Below are positions 8,147-18,333 of a stretch of 19,188 nt of DNA, piece after piece. A program made the position numbers and the translations under genes. The DNA is from an uncultured Ruminococcus sp. (GTDB taxonomy: Bacteria; Bacillota; Clostridia; Oscillospirales; Ruminococcaceae): the NCBI GenBank assembly GCA_946612185.1, contig CAMOEP010000007.1:1-19188 (forward strand), given 5' to 3'. Each line of letters opens with the position of its first letter. Within the stretch, counting starts at the first letter, position 1. The notes under the pieces were generated by a model. That model was not told the DNA's origin. It did no database searches and saw only the letters and a program-made list of their open reading frames with translations.

Positions 8147-9316
8147 GTGGCATTATTCAAAAAGAAGAACAATCAGCAGAACGAGGAGCCTGAGGCTTCA
8201 AAGGAGACAAACGGTGCTTCCGACCTTAAAGATTTACTCCTGACTAAGCTTAACGAGAAACTCAGTGGTACTCTCTACGACGGCTGCATCATCATGCCCA
8301 GAGGATTTACTATTGATGTAAAGGTTGGCAGACAGGACGAGCATGAGGGCATCAAGATCATGCAGGTCATCTTCATCATCACTCACGACGACTTCGACGA
8401 AGCTCTTATCGAGCCTGTTGACGCTCAGGGCAAGACAGATGAGGAAGCTTGCGAAATGGCTGTATCTATGTTCATGGGCGGCGTTTGGCATCCCCTGGAG
8501 CAGTCCATGCAGAAGAAGAACGGTATCCAGCTTTCTGTAAACTACCTGGGTCAGCACTACGATTTCGATATGTACGCTCAGTCTATCGTAAGAGTTGGTG
8601 TTACCGACAAGCAGCCCACAATGCTCCTGGCTTTCATCAAGAACGAGATCCCCAAGTACATCGGTTCAAAGAAGTACTACTGGGTAAGAATATATCTTGC
8701 TAAGTTCAAGGAGAAGGAAGTTATCGAGGTAAGAGTAAACGGTTCTGTATGCAGCGAGCTGAACAAGTACTTCAAGGAGTACGTTGACGGCTGGAACGCT
8801 GATGAACACGTTATCAGCGAAAAGCAGTACGCTATCTTCGTTCAGAGAGAGGACGACAAGTGTCCTTTCAAGAAGGAAAAGGTAGTTGAGGCTGCTAAGA
8901 TGTCACTGGAGAGAATGCCTAAGATCGAGAACAGAGAGCAGTATACAGAGTACGCTGCTGACCTTGACAAGCTGACAGAGGACAAGAACCTTGCAGCAGA
9001 GATCAGAATATTTATCCCTGAGATACTTGCTAAGCTCACTCTTGGCTACCAGGAGGGCGACAGCCTGTTCCTCCTCAAGGACGATCAGAGGATCGAACTG
9101 AAGAAGTCACAGCTTCGCAGCTACTTCTACCTCCAGCAGGTTCTTATCGAGTACCTGGCTCAGAAGCCCCCTGTAGAGGACGTTCAGCGCATCGTTTTCA
9201 ACAGCGTTGCTTTCAGAGAACTGAAAAAGGCTCAGGAGCAGGGTCACGATGTCAAGGATCTGTACGTTGCAGGTACACAGTACTCTGTAAACAGCCCTGA
9301 CTATAAGGTTTGGTAA
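8147..9316 (+). CDS. uncharacterised cytoplasmic protein
   Basis: The start is a GTG at 8147 with AAGGAG (8131-8136) ten bases upstream. The 389-residue product has a charged, low-complexity N-terminus (4-26), a mixed alpha/beta region with VIFIITHDDFDEALIEP (74-90) and GGVWHPL (111-117), a basic/aromatic stretch around KYYWVRIYLAKFKEKE (176-191), and a helical C-terminal half with repeated charged segments. There is no signal peptide or membrane segment, so it should be cytosolic. Codon choice (AAG, AGA, GTT, CTG, AAC) resembles that of the ribosomal-protein genes nearby, hinting at high expression. It has its own strong terminator and is probably monocistronic. I do not recognise the family and assign no function. 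Confidence 0.9.
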   Translation: MALFKKKNNQQNEEPEASKETNGASDLKDLLLTKLNEKLSGTLYDGCIIMPRGFTIDVKVGRQDEHEGIKIMQVIFIITHDDFDEALIEPVDAQGKTDEEACEMAVSMFMGGVWHPLEQSMQKKNGIQLSVNYLGQHYDFDMYAQSIVRVGVTDKQPTMLLAFIKNEIPKYIGSKKYYWVRIYLAKFKEKEVIEVRVNGSVCSELNKYFKEYVDGWNADEHVISEKQYAIFVQREDDKCPFKKEKVVEAAKMSLERMPKIENREQYTEYAADLDKLTEDKNLAAEIRIFIPEILAKLTLGYQEGDSLFLLKDDQRIELKKSQLRSYFYLQQVLIEYLAQKPPVEDVQRIVFNSVAFRELKKAQEQGHDVKDLYVAGTQYSVNSPDYKVW

Positions 9317-9324
9317 TTTAACTG

Positions 9325-9357
9325 AAAGCCCTTCGCTGCATAGCGAGGGGCTTTTTT
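9325..9357 (+). terminator. intrinsic terminator of the 8147-9316 gene
   Basis: AGCCCTTCGCT (9327-9337) pairs with AGCGAGGGGCT (9342-9352) around GCAT, ten Watson-Crick pairs plus one G-T, followed by T residues at 9352-9357. It insulates the unknown gene from the rplU promoter. Confidence 0.93.
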
Positions 9358-9400
9358 GGTGTACAATGCAAAAATTCGGCAGGATTTTTCCAAAAACCCC

Positions 9401-9429
9401 TTGACAAAAGTCAGGCGGTGTGTTAAAAT
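9401..9429 (+). promoter_or_regulatory. strong sigma-A promoter for rplU-prp-rpmA
   Basis: Perfect TTGACA (9401-9406), 17-base spacer and TAAAAT (9424-9429) with an extended -10 TG at 9421-9422. A-tracts just upstream (9370-9396) could act as an UP element. The start would be near 9436, giving a leader of about 75 bases. Confidence 0.93.
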
Positions 9430-9437
9430 AGTATTGC

Positions 9438-9484
9438 CGCTTGTAAACAGGCTATAGAAGTGCGCTCGCACGCCTGTAACAGCG
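9438..9484 (+). promoter_or_regulatory. structured rplU leader, L21 leader-like
   Basis: Three nested helices fall between the predicted start and rplU: CGCT (9438-9441) with AGCG (9481-9484), CAGGC (9448-9452) with GCCTG (9472-9476), and GTGCG (9460-9464) with CGCAC (9467-9471). L21 leaders are known upstream of rplU in Firmicutes and are thought to let a ribosomal protein repress its own operon. Placement and nested pairing fit; membership in the Rfam L21_leader family was not tested. Confidence 0.6.
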
Positions 9485-9511
9485 AGTTTATTGAAAAGGC
9501 AGGTGCCGCAA

Positions 9512-9823
9512 ATGTACGCAGTTATTGAGACAGGCGGAAAGCAGTATCAGGTTAAAGAGGGAGACGTTATTTTCATCGAGAAGCTGGCAGTAGAAGCAGA
9601 TTCTACAGTTTCTTTCGATAAGGTCGTTGCTCTCGGTGCTGATGACGGTCTGAAGATCGGCGCTCCCTATGTTGAGGGTGCTACTGTTGAAGCTAAGGTT
9701 CTGAAGAACGGTAAGGCTAAGAAGATCACTGTTTTCACTTACAAGCCTAAGAAGGGTGAGAAGAAGAAGCAGGGTCACAGACAGCCCTACACACAGGTTA
9801 AGATCGAAGCTATCAAGGCTTGA
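9512..9823 (+). CDS. rplU: 50S ribosomal protein L21
   Basis: A 103-residue protein beginning [14 protein letters not shown], the L21 signature, followed by the usual VLALG-like (VVALGADDG) strand and the basic rRNA-binding tail [21 protein letters not shown]21 binds 23S rRNA in the large subunit. I chose the ATG at 9512, six bases after CAGGTG (9500-9505), over an in-frame TTG at 9491 that would add seven residues and run into the leader structure. It is the first gene of rplU-prp-rpmA and its stop overlaps the prp start (TGATG). Confidence 0.97.
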   Translation: MYAVIETGGKQYQVKEGDVIFIEKLAVEADSTVSFDKVVALGADDGLKIGAPYVEGATVEAKVLKNGKAKKITVFTYKPKKGEKKKQGHRQPYTQVKIEAIKA

Positions 9824-10134
9824 TGATCTCAGCACAATTCTTTGAGAAAAACGGTACTCCTGCCGGGTTTTCCTGTTCAGGTCATGCAGGTTTCGCTGAC
9901 AGCGGATACGATATCGTATGCGCAAGCGTTTCCTCAGCAGTTCAGCTTACTCTGAATCTGCTCCTGGACTTCAAAAGTGACCCGGATATTGATGTAGATA
10001 CGGATACTATAAGCTGTCACCTGGACAAGTCCTCGCAAAGCTCAGACCGTATCATCACCGCTTTCAGACTCCACCTGGAGTCCATTGCGGAGGAGTTCCC
10101 CGGTACAATTGAAATCACTGTTTCGGAGGTGTAA
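9823..10134 (+). CDS. prp: ribosomal-processing cysteine protease Prp
   Basis: Prp removes the N-terminal extension of ribosomal protein L27 in Firmicutes and relatives. The 103-residue sequence carries the catalytic pair in [15 protein letters not shown]: His21 and Cys33, the spacing known for the family. The start ATG at 9823 overlaps the rplU stop by one base. An alternative TTG at 9820 is one codon earlier and less likely. The next gene, rpmA, has the matching substrate site (MQFF-A). Older names are ysxB or YsxB-like. Confidence 0.95.
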   Translation: MISAQFFEKNGTPAGFSCSGHAGFADSGYDIVCASVSSAVQLTLNLLLDFKSDPDIDVDTDTISCHLDKSSQSSDRIITAFRLHLESIAEEFPGTIEITVSEV

Positions 10135-10136
10135 CT

Positions 10137-10418
10137 ATGATCAAAATCAGTATGCAGTTCTTCGCCCACAAGAAGGGTGTTGGTTCTACAAAGAACGGTC
10201 GTGATTCTGAGTCCAAGAGACTTGGCGTTAAGAGAGCTGACGGTCAGTTCGTACAGGCTGGCAATATCCTCGTTCGCCAGAGAGGTACTCATATCCACCC
10301 CGGTGAGGGTGTAGGCATCGGTTCTGACGATACTCTGTTCGCTACAGTTAGCGGCAAGGTAAAGTTCGAGCGTCTTGGCCGTGACCGTAAGAAGGTTTCT
10401 GTTTACGCTGAGCAGTAA
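10137..10418 (+). CDS. rpmA: 50S ribosomal protein L27 with Prp-cleaved leader
   Basis: A 93-residue protein beginning [18 protein letters not shown]. Residues 1-9 are the Firmicutes N-terminal extension and QFF-A (7-10) matches the known Prp cleavage site, so mature L27 should start at Ala10. The body has the family pattern [20 protein letters not shown] and [17 protein letters not shown]. The mature N-terminus reaches the peptidyl transferase centre. GGAGGT (10125-10130) precedes the ATG, two bases after the prp stop. A terminator follows at 10437. Confidence 0.97.
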   Translation: MIKISMQFFAHKKGVGSTKNGRDSESKRLGVKRADGQFVQAGNILVRQRGTHIHPGEGVGIGSDDTLFATVSGKVKFERLGRDRKKVSVYAEQ

Positions 10419-10436
10419 TCAGACAAAAACGTGCAT

Positions 10437-10468
10437 AAATCCCGAGCATTGGCTTGGGATTTTTGTTT
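10437..10468 (+). terminator. intrinsic terminator between rpmA and obgE
   Basis: ATCCCGAGC (10439-10447) pairs with GCTTGGGAT (10452-10460), eight Watson-Crick and one G-T pair, with a 4-base loop and TTTTTGTTT (10460-10468) after it. It ends only 23 bases before the obgE start and no separate promoter is visible, so partial readthrough probably feeds obgE. Confidence 0.85.
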
Positions 10469-10470
10469 AA

Positions 10471-11769
<1,299 letters not shown>

Positions 11770-11770
11770 T

Positions 11771-12193
11771 ATGAATAAAGACTATCTGAGCCAGCGTGAA
11801 GCGAATACCTACAGCCCCCTGAGCCTTGCGTTTTTAGGGGACAGCGTGTACGATACCCTCGTGCGGGAGTACCTCCTGCGCAGGGCGAATATGCCGGCGG
11901 CGAAGCTTCATGCTGCTAAAGTAAGACTGGTTTGTGCGGAATTCCAGTCTGACGTATATGAATTACTTTCTGAACGTGTAACAGAGCAGGAGCTTTCCGT
12001 TCTCAAACGTGGCAGGAACGCTACCGGGAATACCGTCCCCAAACACGCAGAAGCGGCACAGTACCGCCGTGCAACTGCGGTGGAGGCGCTTTTTGGCTAC
12101 CTCTACCTTACCGGAGAACATTCCCGGCTTCTGGAACTGTTTCAGATCATCACCGATGAACTTATCATAAATTACAGGGAGGAACAGGCATGA
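11771..12193 (+). CDS. mrnC: Mini-ribonuclease III
   Basis: Mini-III is an RNase III-like dimer without a double-stranded RNA-binding domain; in Bacillus it trims 23S rRNA ends. The 140 residues contain the RNase III signature LSLAFLGDSVYDTLVREYLL (18-37), with catalytic Asp24, then RNATGNTVPKHAEAAQYRRA (82-101) and TAVEALFGYLYL (102-113), with Glu105. The ATG at 11771 is one base after the obgE stop and has no clear Shine-Dalgarno, so translation is probably coupled. An in-frame TTG at 11747 lies too close to a GGAGGG to be a likely start. Confidence 0.94.
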   Translation: MNKDYLSQREANTYSPLSLAFLGDSVYDTLVREYLLRRANMPAAKLHAAKVRLVCAEFQSDVYELLSERVTEQELSVLKRGRNATGNTVPKHAEAAQYRRATAVEALFGYLYLTGEHSRLLELFQIITDELIINYREEQA

Positions 12194-12360
12194 AAGATAA
12201 TACCAAAACTCTTGTTGTGACTGCTGCTGCCAGCTTTGCCTGCGGCTTTGTCCTGGGTGCGGCTATCGTGGCAATACTCGATTACCGTGACGAGAAGATC
12301 AAGTCTCAGAAAAAGCTTCGCCGTGACCTGGACGAGAATTATTACTACTCGGCTGAGTAA
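12190..12360 (+). CDS. 56-residue single-pass membrane protein, unknown
   Basis: ATG at 12190 overlaps the mrnC stop (ATGA) and has a strong GGGAGG (12177-12182) seven bases upstream. The product is MKDNTKTL followed by a hydrophobic glycine/alanine-rich segment (8-30, with GFVLGAA) and a charged tail (31-56) ending NYYYSAE. One membrane span with a cytoplasmic basic/acidic tail is likely. Cys18 is not in a lipobox (SFAC). The stop TAA (12358-12360) is 23 bases before yebC. Good RBS, coupling and coding-like codons support a real gene; I do not recognise it. Confidence 0.75.
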   Translation: MKDNTKTLVVTAAASFACGFVLGAAIVAILDYRDEKIKSQKKLRRDLDENYYYSAE

Positions 12361-12383
12361 AAAATGTAAAGGAGTGCTTACCA

Positions 12384-13118
12384 ATGTCAGGACATTCAAA
12401 ATGGAATAACATTAAACGTAAGAAGGAAGCTACTGATGCTGCTAAGGGTAAGATTTTTACCAAGATAGGCAGAGAGATCACTGTAGTTGTAAGAGAAGGC
12501 GGCCCTGACCCCAACAACAACAGCAAGCTTCGTGACCTTATTGCAAAGGCAAAGGCTAACAACGTTCCTAACGATAATATCGAGCGTGTTATCAAGAAGG
12601 CTGCCGGCGGTGAGGACAAGAACAGCTACGAAACTATGATATACGAGGGCTATGGCCCTAACGGTGTTGCAGTTATCGTTGAGTGCCTTACCGATAATAA
12701 GAACAGAACTGCCGGCGACGTTCGTCACTATTTCGATAAGTTCGGCGGAAATCTGGGTACTACCGGCTGTGTATCATTCATGTTCACCAAGAAGGGTATC
12801 GTTATCCTGGAGAATACAGGTCTTGACGAGGATACCGTTATGGAGGACGTATTTGAGTGCGGCGGCGACGATTTTGATATCAGCGAGGAGTCTGTAGAGA
12901 TCGAGTGCGCACCTGAGAATGTTCACGCTCTCAGAGAGGGTCTGACAGCTAAGGGATATAACGTTCTTTCCGCTGAAATAGAGCAGATCCCGTCTACTTA
13001 TACCACCCTGACTGACGAGGATCACATCAAGAAGATGAACCTCCTCCTTGAGCATCTGGAAGATAACGACGATGTTCAGAACGTTTACCATAACTGGGAA
13101 ATGCCCGACGAGGAATAA
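12384..13118 (+). CDS. yebC: YebC/PmpR-family translation or transcription factor
   Basis: A 244-residue YebC/TACO1-type protein beginning MSGHSKWNNIKRKK, the family signature, with KGKIFTKIGREI (21-32) and GYGPNGVAVIVECLTDNKNR (89-108) and the expected three-domain length. Family members have been described as DNA-binding regulators and, more recently, as factors that relieve ribosome stalling at proline stretches; which role applies is not visible here. AAAGGAG (12368-12374) precedes the ATG. It closes the obgE-mrnC-smORF-yebC run and is followed by a terminator. Confidence 0.95.
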   Translation: MSGHSKWNNIKRKKEATDAAKGKIFTKIGREITVVVREGGPDPNNNSKLRDLIAKAKANNVPNDNIERVIKKAAGGEDKNSYETMIYEGYGPNGVAVIVECLTDNKNRTAGDVRHYFDKFGGNLGTTGCVSFMFTKKGIVILENTGLDEDTVMEDVFECGGDDFDISEESVEIECAPENVHALREGLTAKGYNVLSAEIEQIPSTYTTLTDEDHIKKMNLLLEHLEDNDDVQNVYHNWEMPDEE

Positions 13119-13135
13119 TTTCCTGTATATAACAA

Positions 13136-13163
13136 AAGCCGTCCTTAGGGCGGCTTACTTTTC
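13136..13163 (+). terminator. terminator after yebC
   Basis: AAGCCGTCC (13136-13144) pairs with GGGCGGCTT (13148-13156), one G-T pair, loop TTA, followed by ACTTTTC. The T-run is short, so readthrough into the acetyltransferase gene 13 bases on is possible. Confidence 0.75.
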
Positions 13164-13175
13164 ATGAGGTGAAAT

Positions 13176-13676
13176 ATGTCTGTTGATATAACAAAAGTAA
13201 AGTACCTGCCGGAACTGCGTGCAGTTGCCGGACTTGCAGAGGAGATATGGAACGAGTGCTTCCAGGGCATTATCTCCCAGGGACAGATAGACTATATGGT
13301 TGAGAAGTTCCAGTCCCTTGAGGCAATGTGCGACCAGGTGGAGAACCAGGATTATCAGTACCTTGCAGTCCGTGACGACGGCGAACTTTGCGGATACATC
13401 GCCGTAAAGCCTGAGAAGGACGATCGGTTCTTCCTGAGTAAACTGTACCTTCGTGCGGACAAAAGAGGGCAGGGCATCGCAAGAACTATGCTGGAGAAAG
13501 TTTTCCAGGAAGCGAAAAATGCCGGGAAAAAGTCCGTCTACCTTACCGTCAACAAGCATAACGACAGGGCAGTTGCGGTATACAAAAAAGTCGGATTTGA
13601 ACTTACTGACAGCGTTGTTACTGACATCGGCGGAGGTTTTGTTATGGACGATTATATTTTCAGTTATACCCTTTGA
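13176..13676 (+). CDS. GNAT-family N-acetyltransferase
   Basis: A 166-residue GCN5-related acetyltransferase. The acetyl-CoA-binding motif A is FFLSKLYLRADKRGQGIART (85-104), with the pyrophosphate loop RGQGIA (97-102). Motif B is VYLTVNKHNDRAVAVYKKVG (121-140), giving the usual N-x-x-A-V-x-x-Y-x-x-x-G-F ending. The start ATG at 13176 has GAGGTG (13166-13171). The acceptor substrate cannot be told from the sequence; single-domain GNATs of this type may modify small amines or protein N-termini. It is 54 bases upstream of mntP. Confidence 0.92.
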   Translation: MSVDITKVKYLPELRAVAGLAEEIWNECFQGIISQGQIDYMVEKFQSLEAMCDQVENQDYQYLAVRDDGELCGYIAVKPEKDDRFFLSKLYLRADKRGQGIARTMLEKVFQEAKNAGKKSVYLTVNKHNDRAVAVYKKVGFELTDSVVTDIGGGFVMDDYIFSYTL

Positions 13677-13701
13677 CATAATTTCAAGTTCCGGAGAATA
13701 T
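13673..13701 (+). promoter_or_regulatory. possible promoter for mntP overlapping the GNAT stop
   Basis: A perfect TTGACA (13673-13678) contains the GNAT stop codon. The best -10 at 17-base spacing is GAATAT (13696-13701), weak; TATGAT (13699-13704) is better but at 20-base spacing. The start would be near 13710, just before the mntP RBS. Confidence 0.35.
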
Positions 13702-13730
13702 GATTTAAAAACGTATTACAGGAGATAGTT

Positions 13731-14300
13731 ATGGGAATTGCAGAACTTGTTTTGATCTCGCTGGGTCTGGCTATGGACGCATTTTCAGTGTCGGTATGCA
13801 AGGGGCTTAGCATGAGAAAGCTGGACTACAAGGGAACTGTAGTCATTTCCCTGTTTTTCGGCGGATTCCAGTTTCTGATGCCGGTTCTGGGGTACTTTCT
13901 CGGCAGCCGTTTTGAGAAGTTCATAAGCGCATACAGCCATTGGGTAGCATTTGTGCTTCTGGCATTCATCGGCGGGAAAATGGTCATCGAAGCGGTAAAG
14001 GAAAGTGCGCAGGAGCAGACCGCAAGCGAGTACAAACTGGACTACAAGGAACTTACTGTACTTGCAGTTGCTACAAGTATCGACGCTCTGGCAGTAGGTA
14101 TAGTATTCGCTGCCCAGAAGATGCAGCCCTGGTATCCGTCAGCGGTTATCGGTATTATCACGCTGTTTGTCTGTATGATGGGCGTTGCTATCGGAAATCG
14201 TTTCGGCAGCAAGTACGAAACGAAAGCGCAAGTCGCAGGCGGCAGCGTCCTCGTCCTTATCGGCGCTAAACTTCTGCTTGAAGGCATCGGTGTGCTTTGA
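13731..14300 (+). CDS. mntP: MntP-type manganese efflux pump
   Basis: A 189-residue, six-span membrane protein of the MntP (formerly DUF204) family, which exports Mn2+. Two internally repeated halves carry the conserved acidic sites: GLAMDAFSVSVCKG (Asp16) and ATSIDALAVGIVFA (Asp118), and the C-terminal repeat shows GNRFGSKYETKAQVAGG and LVLIGAKLLLEG. AGGAGAT (13720-13726) precedes the ATG. In many Firmicutes this gene follows a yybP-ykoY Mn2+ riboswitch; only 54 bases separate it from the preceding gene, so none fits here. Confidence 0.93.
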   Translation: MGIAELVLISLGLAMDAFSVSVCKGLSMRKLDYKGTVVISLFFGGFQFLMPVLGYFLGSRFEKFISAYSHWVAFVLLAFIGGKMVIEAVKESAQEQTASEYKLDYKELTVLAVATSIDALAVGIVFAAQKMQPWYPSAVIGIITLFVCMMGVAIGNRFGSKYETKAQVAGGSVLVLIGAKLLLEGIGVL

Positions 14301-14333
14301 TCCCGGAACGCCTTCCGACTGAAGTTCTCAGCT

Positions 14334-14406
14334 AAAATCCCCCTGACAGGGCATTTCAAGTATGTCGCAATGACTTGCTTTGATATGCCATATCGGGGGG
14401 ATTTTT
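14334..14406. terminator. bidirectional terminator between mntP and glnN
   Basis: AAAATCCCCC (14334-14343) pairs perfectly with GGGGGATTTT (14396-14405), with T residues on the + strand side and the complementary A-run giving a T-run on the - strand. Inside, GGCAT (14350-14354) pairs with ATGCC (14385-14389) and CAAGT (14357-14361) with ACTTG (14373-14377), making a long bulged rod. The convergent genes both end at it. Confidence 0.85.
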
Positions 14407-14426
14407 GGATATCTTAAAGTTACCTG

Positions 14427-16517
14427 TTACTTAACGCCGAAAAGCAGCTTGTCATAAGTTGGGAACGGCCAGTAGTCCTCGGCGGTAATGGTTTCAGCCT
14501 TATCAGCGGCGCTGCGGAGAACCTCCATTTTCGGCAGGATACAGTCACGGACGAACTCAGATGCGGGAACTGCTTCGCTGATGTTTTTCAGTTCGGCAGC
14601 AGCTTCTTCCAGTGCGGAAGTGGCTTCGTCCATTTTGTCAACAAGTCCGGAAAGTTCACTGACTATGCGCTTTTCATACTTGCACTCAGCGCCGGTAACG
14701 CTTGCCTTAACGGAAACGCCCTTAGCTGTATCGGAAGCGAATTTTGCAGCAGCAGGGATTATCTCCTTGCGAGCCATATCTATCATAGTCAGCGCCTCGA
14801 TATTGACAGCCTTGACGTAGTTTTCCAGCATAATATCACGGCGGGAGTATATCTCAGCCTCGGTGAAGATACCATGGGAAGTGAGCATATCCACGTTCTT
14901 CTTATCGCAGATCCTGGGCATACAGTCGGCGGTGGTCTTCATATTCAGCAGACCTCTGCGCTCAGCTTCTTCGATCCATGCATCGTCGTAGCCGTTGCCG
15001 TTGAAGATTATGCGCTTATGCTCACGGATAGTGCGGCGGATAAGGTCATGGAGGGCGGTGCTGAAATTATCAGCCTTTTCCAGTTCGTCAGCGAACTGCT
15101 TGAGAACCTCTGCAACTGCGCCATTCAGGTGGATATTTGCGCAGGAGATGCTGTTGGACGAACCAAGCATACGGAACTCGAACTTGTTTCCGGTAAACGC
15201 AAAGGGAGAAGTACGGTTGCGGTCGGTGGTGTCCTTGCTGAACTTAGGCAGAACATCTACGCCAAGCTGCATTTTCTCTTTTTCGTAGCCGCCGTAGGGG
15301 ATATCCTTCTCGATAGCTTCCAGAACGCCGGTAAGTTCGTCGCCCAGGAATATGGATATAACAGCGGGGGGAGCTTCGTTTGCGCCGAGTCTGTGGTCAT
15401 TTCCGGCAGTAGCCACGGACAGTCTCAGAAGATCCTGATAGTCGTCAACAGCCTTGATGACTGCCACCAGGAACAGGAGGAACTGTGCATTTTCGTAGGG
15501 AGTTTCGCCGGGGGAGAGCAGGTTCACGCCCTCATCGGTGGAAAGTGACCAGTTGTTATGCTTACCAGAGCCATTCACGCCGGCGAACGGCTTTTCATGG
15601 AGCAGGCACACCAGACCGTGTTTCTTGGCGGTTTTCTGCATTACTTCCATAGTAAGCTGGTTATGGTCGGCGGCGATATTTGTGGTGGAGTAGATAGGAG
15701 CAAGTTCATGCTGAGCGGGTGCAACCTCGTTGTGCTTGGTCTTAGCGAGGATACCCAGCTTCCAGAGTTCCTTGTCCAGGTCAGCCATATACTCGCTGAC
15801 TTTCTGCTTGATCGAGCCGAAGTAATGGTCTTCAAGTTCCTGACCCTTAGGAGGCATAGCACCGAAAAGAGTGCGTCCGCTCATAATAAGGTCTTTACGC
15901 TGAGCATAAAGTTCAGCCGGCACGAGGAAGTACTCCTGCTCCGGGCCTACGGAAGTCTTGACGACCTTAACTTTGGTATTTCCGAAAAGGCGAAGTATTC
16001 TAAGCGCCTGACGGTTGATAGCGTCCATTGAGCGCAGGAGGGGAACTTTCTTGTCCAGAGCCTCGCCGGTATAGGAGCAGAAAGCTGTGGGTATATAGAG
16101 AGTGCCGTCCTTGATGAAAGCGTAGGAAGTAGGATCCCAGGCGGTATAGCCACGGGCTTCAAAGGTTGCACGAAGTCCGCCGGAGGGGAATGAGGAAGCA
16201 TCAGGCTCGCCCTTGACCAGTTCCTTGCCGGAGAACTCCATAATAACTCTGCCGTCGGGGGCAGGGGAGATGAAGCTGTCGTGCTTCTCGGCAGTAACAC
16301 CTGTCATAGGCTGAAACCAGTGGGTATAGTGGGTAGCGCCCTTTTCGATAGCCCAGTCCTTCATAGCGGCAGCCACTGCGTTTGCAACGGAGATATCCAG
16401 GGGAGTACCTCTGTCAATAGTTCGCTTCAGGCTTTTGTATACCTTTTCGGAGAGAGTGGCTTTCATTATTCTGTCGTCAAAGACATTACAGCCAAAATAA
16501 TCTGTTACCTTTTCCAT
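14427..16517 (-). CDS. glnN: type III glutamine synthetase
   Basis: It makes glutamine from glutamate, ammonia and ATP. The 696-residue length is that of GSIII (types I and II are about 350-470). Seen motifs: GPEQEYF (191-197) with metal-binding glutamates, NEVAPAQHE (263-271), [13 protein letters not shown] (315-327), GANEAPPAV and the ATP/glutamate region [15 protein letters not shown] (435-449). I chose the ATG at 16515-16517, nine bases after AGGAGG (16527-16532 on the - strand), rather than an in-frame TTG two codons earlier that sits only four bases from the RBS. GSIII is common in rumen Ruminococcus and Bacteroides. It lies downstream of pyrG and the ammonium transporter on the same strand, with a repeat element in its leader region. 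Confidence 0.96.
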   Translation of the reverse strand: MEKVTDYFGCNVFDDRIMKATLSEKVYKSLKRTIDRGTPLDISVANAVAAAMKDWAIEKGATHYTHWFQPMTGVTAEKHDSFISPAPDGRVIMEFSGKELVKGEPDASSFPSGGLRATFEARGYTAWDPTSYAFIKDGTLYIPTAFCSYTGEALDKKVPLLRSMDAINRQALRILRLFGNTKVKVVKTSVGPEQEYFLVPAELYAQRKDLIMSGRTLFGAMPPKGQELEDHYFGSIKQKVSEYMADLDKELWKLGILAKTKHNEVAPAQHELAPIYSTTNIAADHNQLTMEVMQKTAKKHGLVCLLHEKPFAGVNGSGKHNNWSLSTDEGVNLLSPGETPYENAQFLLFLVAVIKAVDDYQDLLRLSVATAGNDHRLGANEAPPAVISIFLGDELTGVLEAIEKDIPYGGYEKEKMQLGVDVLPKFSKDTTDRNRTSPFAFTGNKFEFRMLGSSNSISCANIHLNGAVAEVLKQFADELEKADNFSTALHDLIRRTIREHKRIIFNGNGYDDAWIEEAERRGLLNMKTTADCMPRICDKKNVDMLTSHGIFTEAEIYSRRDIMLENYVKAVNIEALTMIDMARKEIIPAAAKFASDTAKGVSVKASVTGAECKYEKRIVSELSGLVDKMDEATSALEEAAAELKNISEAVPASEFVRDCILPKMEVLRSAADKAETITAEDYWPFPTYDKLLFGVK

Positions 16518-16540
16518 AATCAAAATCCTCCTGCTTAGTA

Positions 16541-18325
<1,785 letters not shown>

Positions 18326-18333
18326 TACCCTTT

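Noticed and set aside
10137..10163. L27 N-terminal extension as a start mis-call
   Set aside because: The extension matches the known Prp-cleaved leader (QFF-A), and the ATG has a strong GGAGGT.
12241..12246. Lipobox in the 56-residue ORF
   Set aside because: SFAC does not fit the lipobox consensus; an ordinary membrane span explains the segment.
14874..15548. 224-codon antisense frame within glnN
   Set aside because: Mirror of glnN codon bias; glnN motifs are unambiguous on the other strand.
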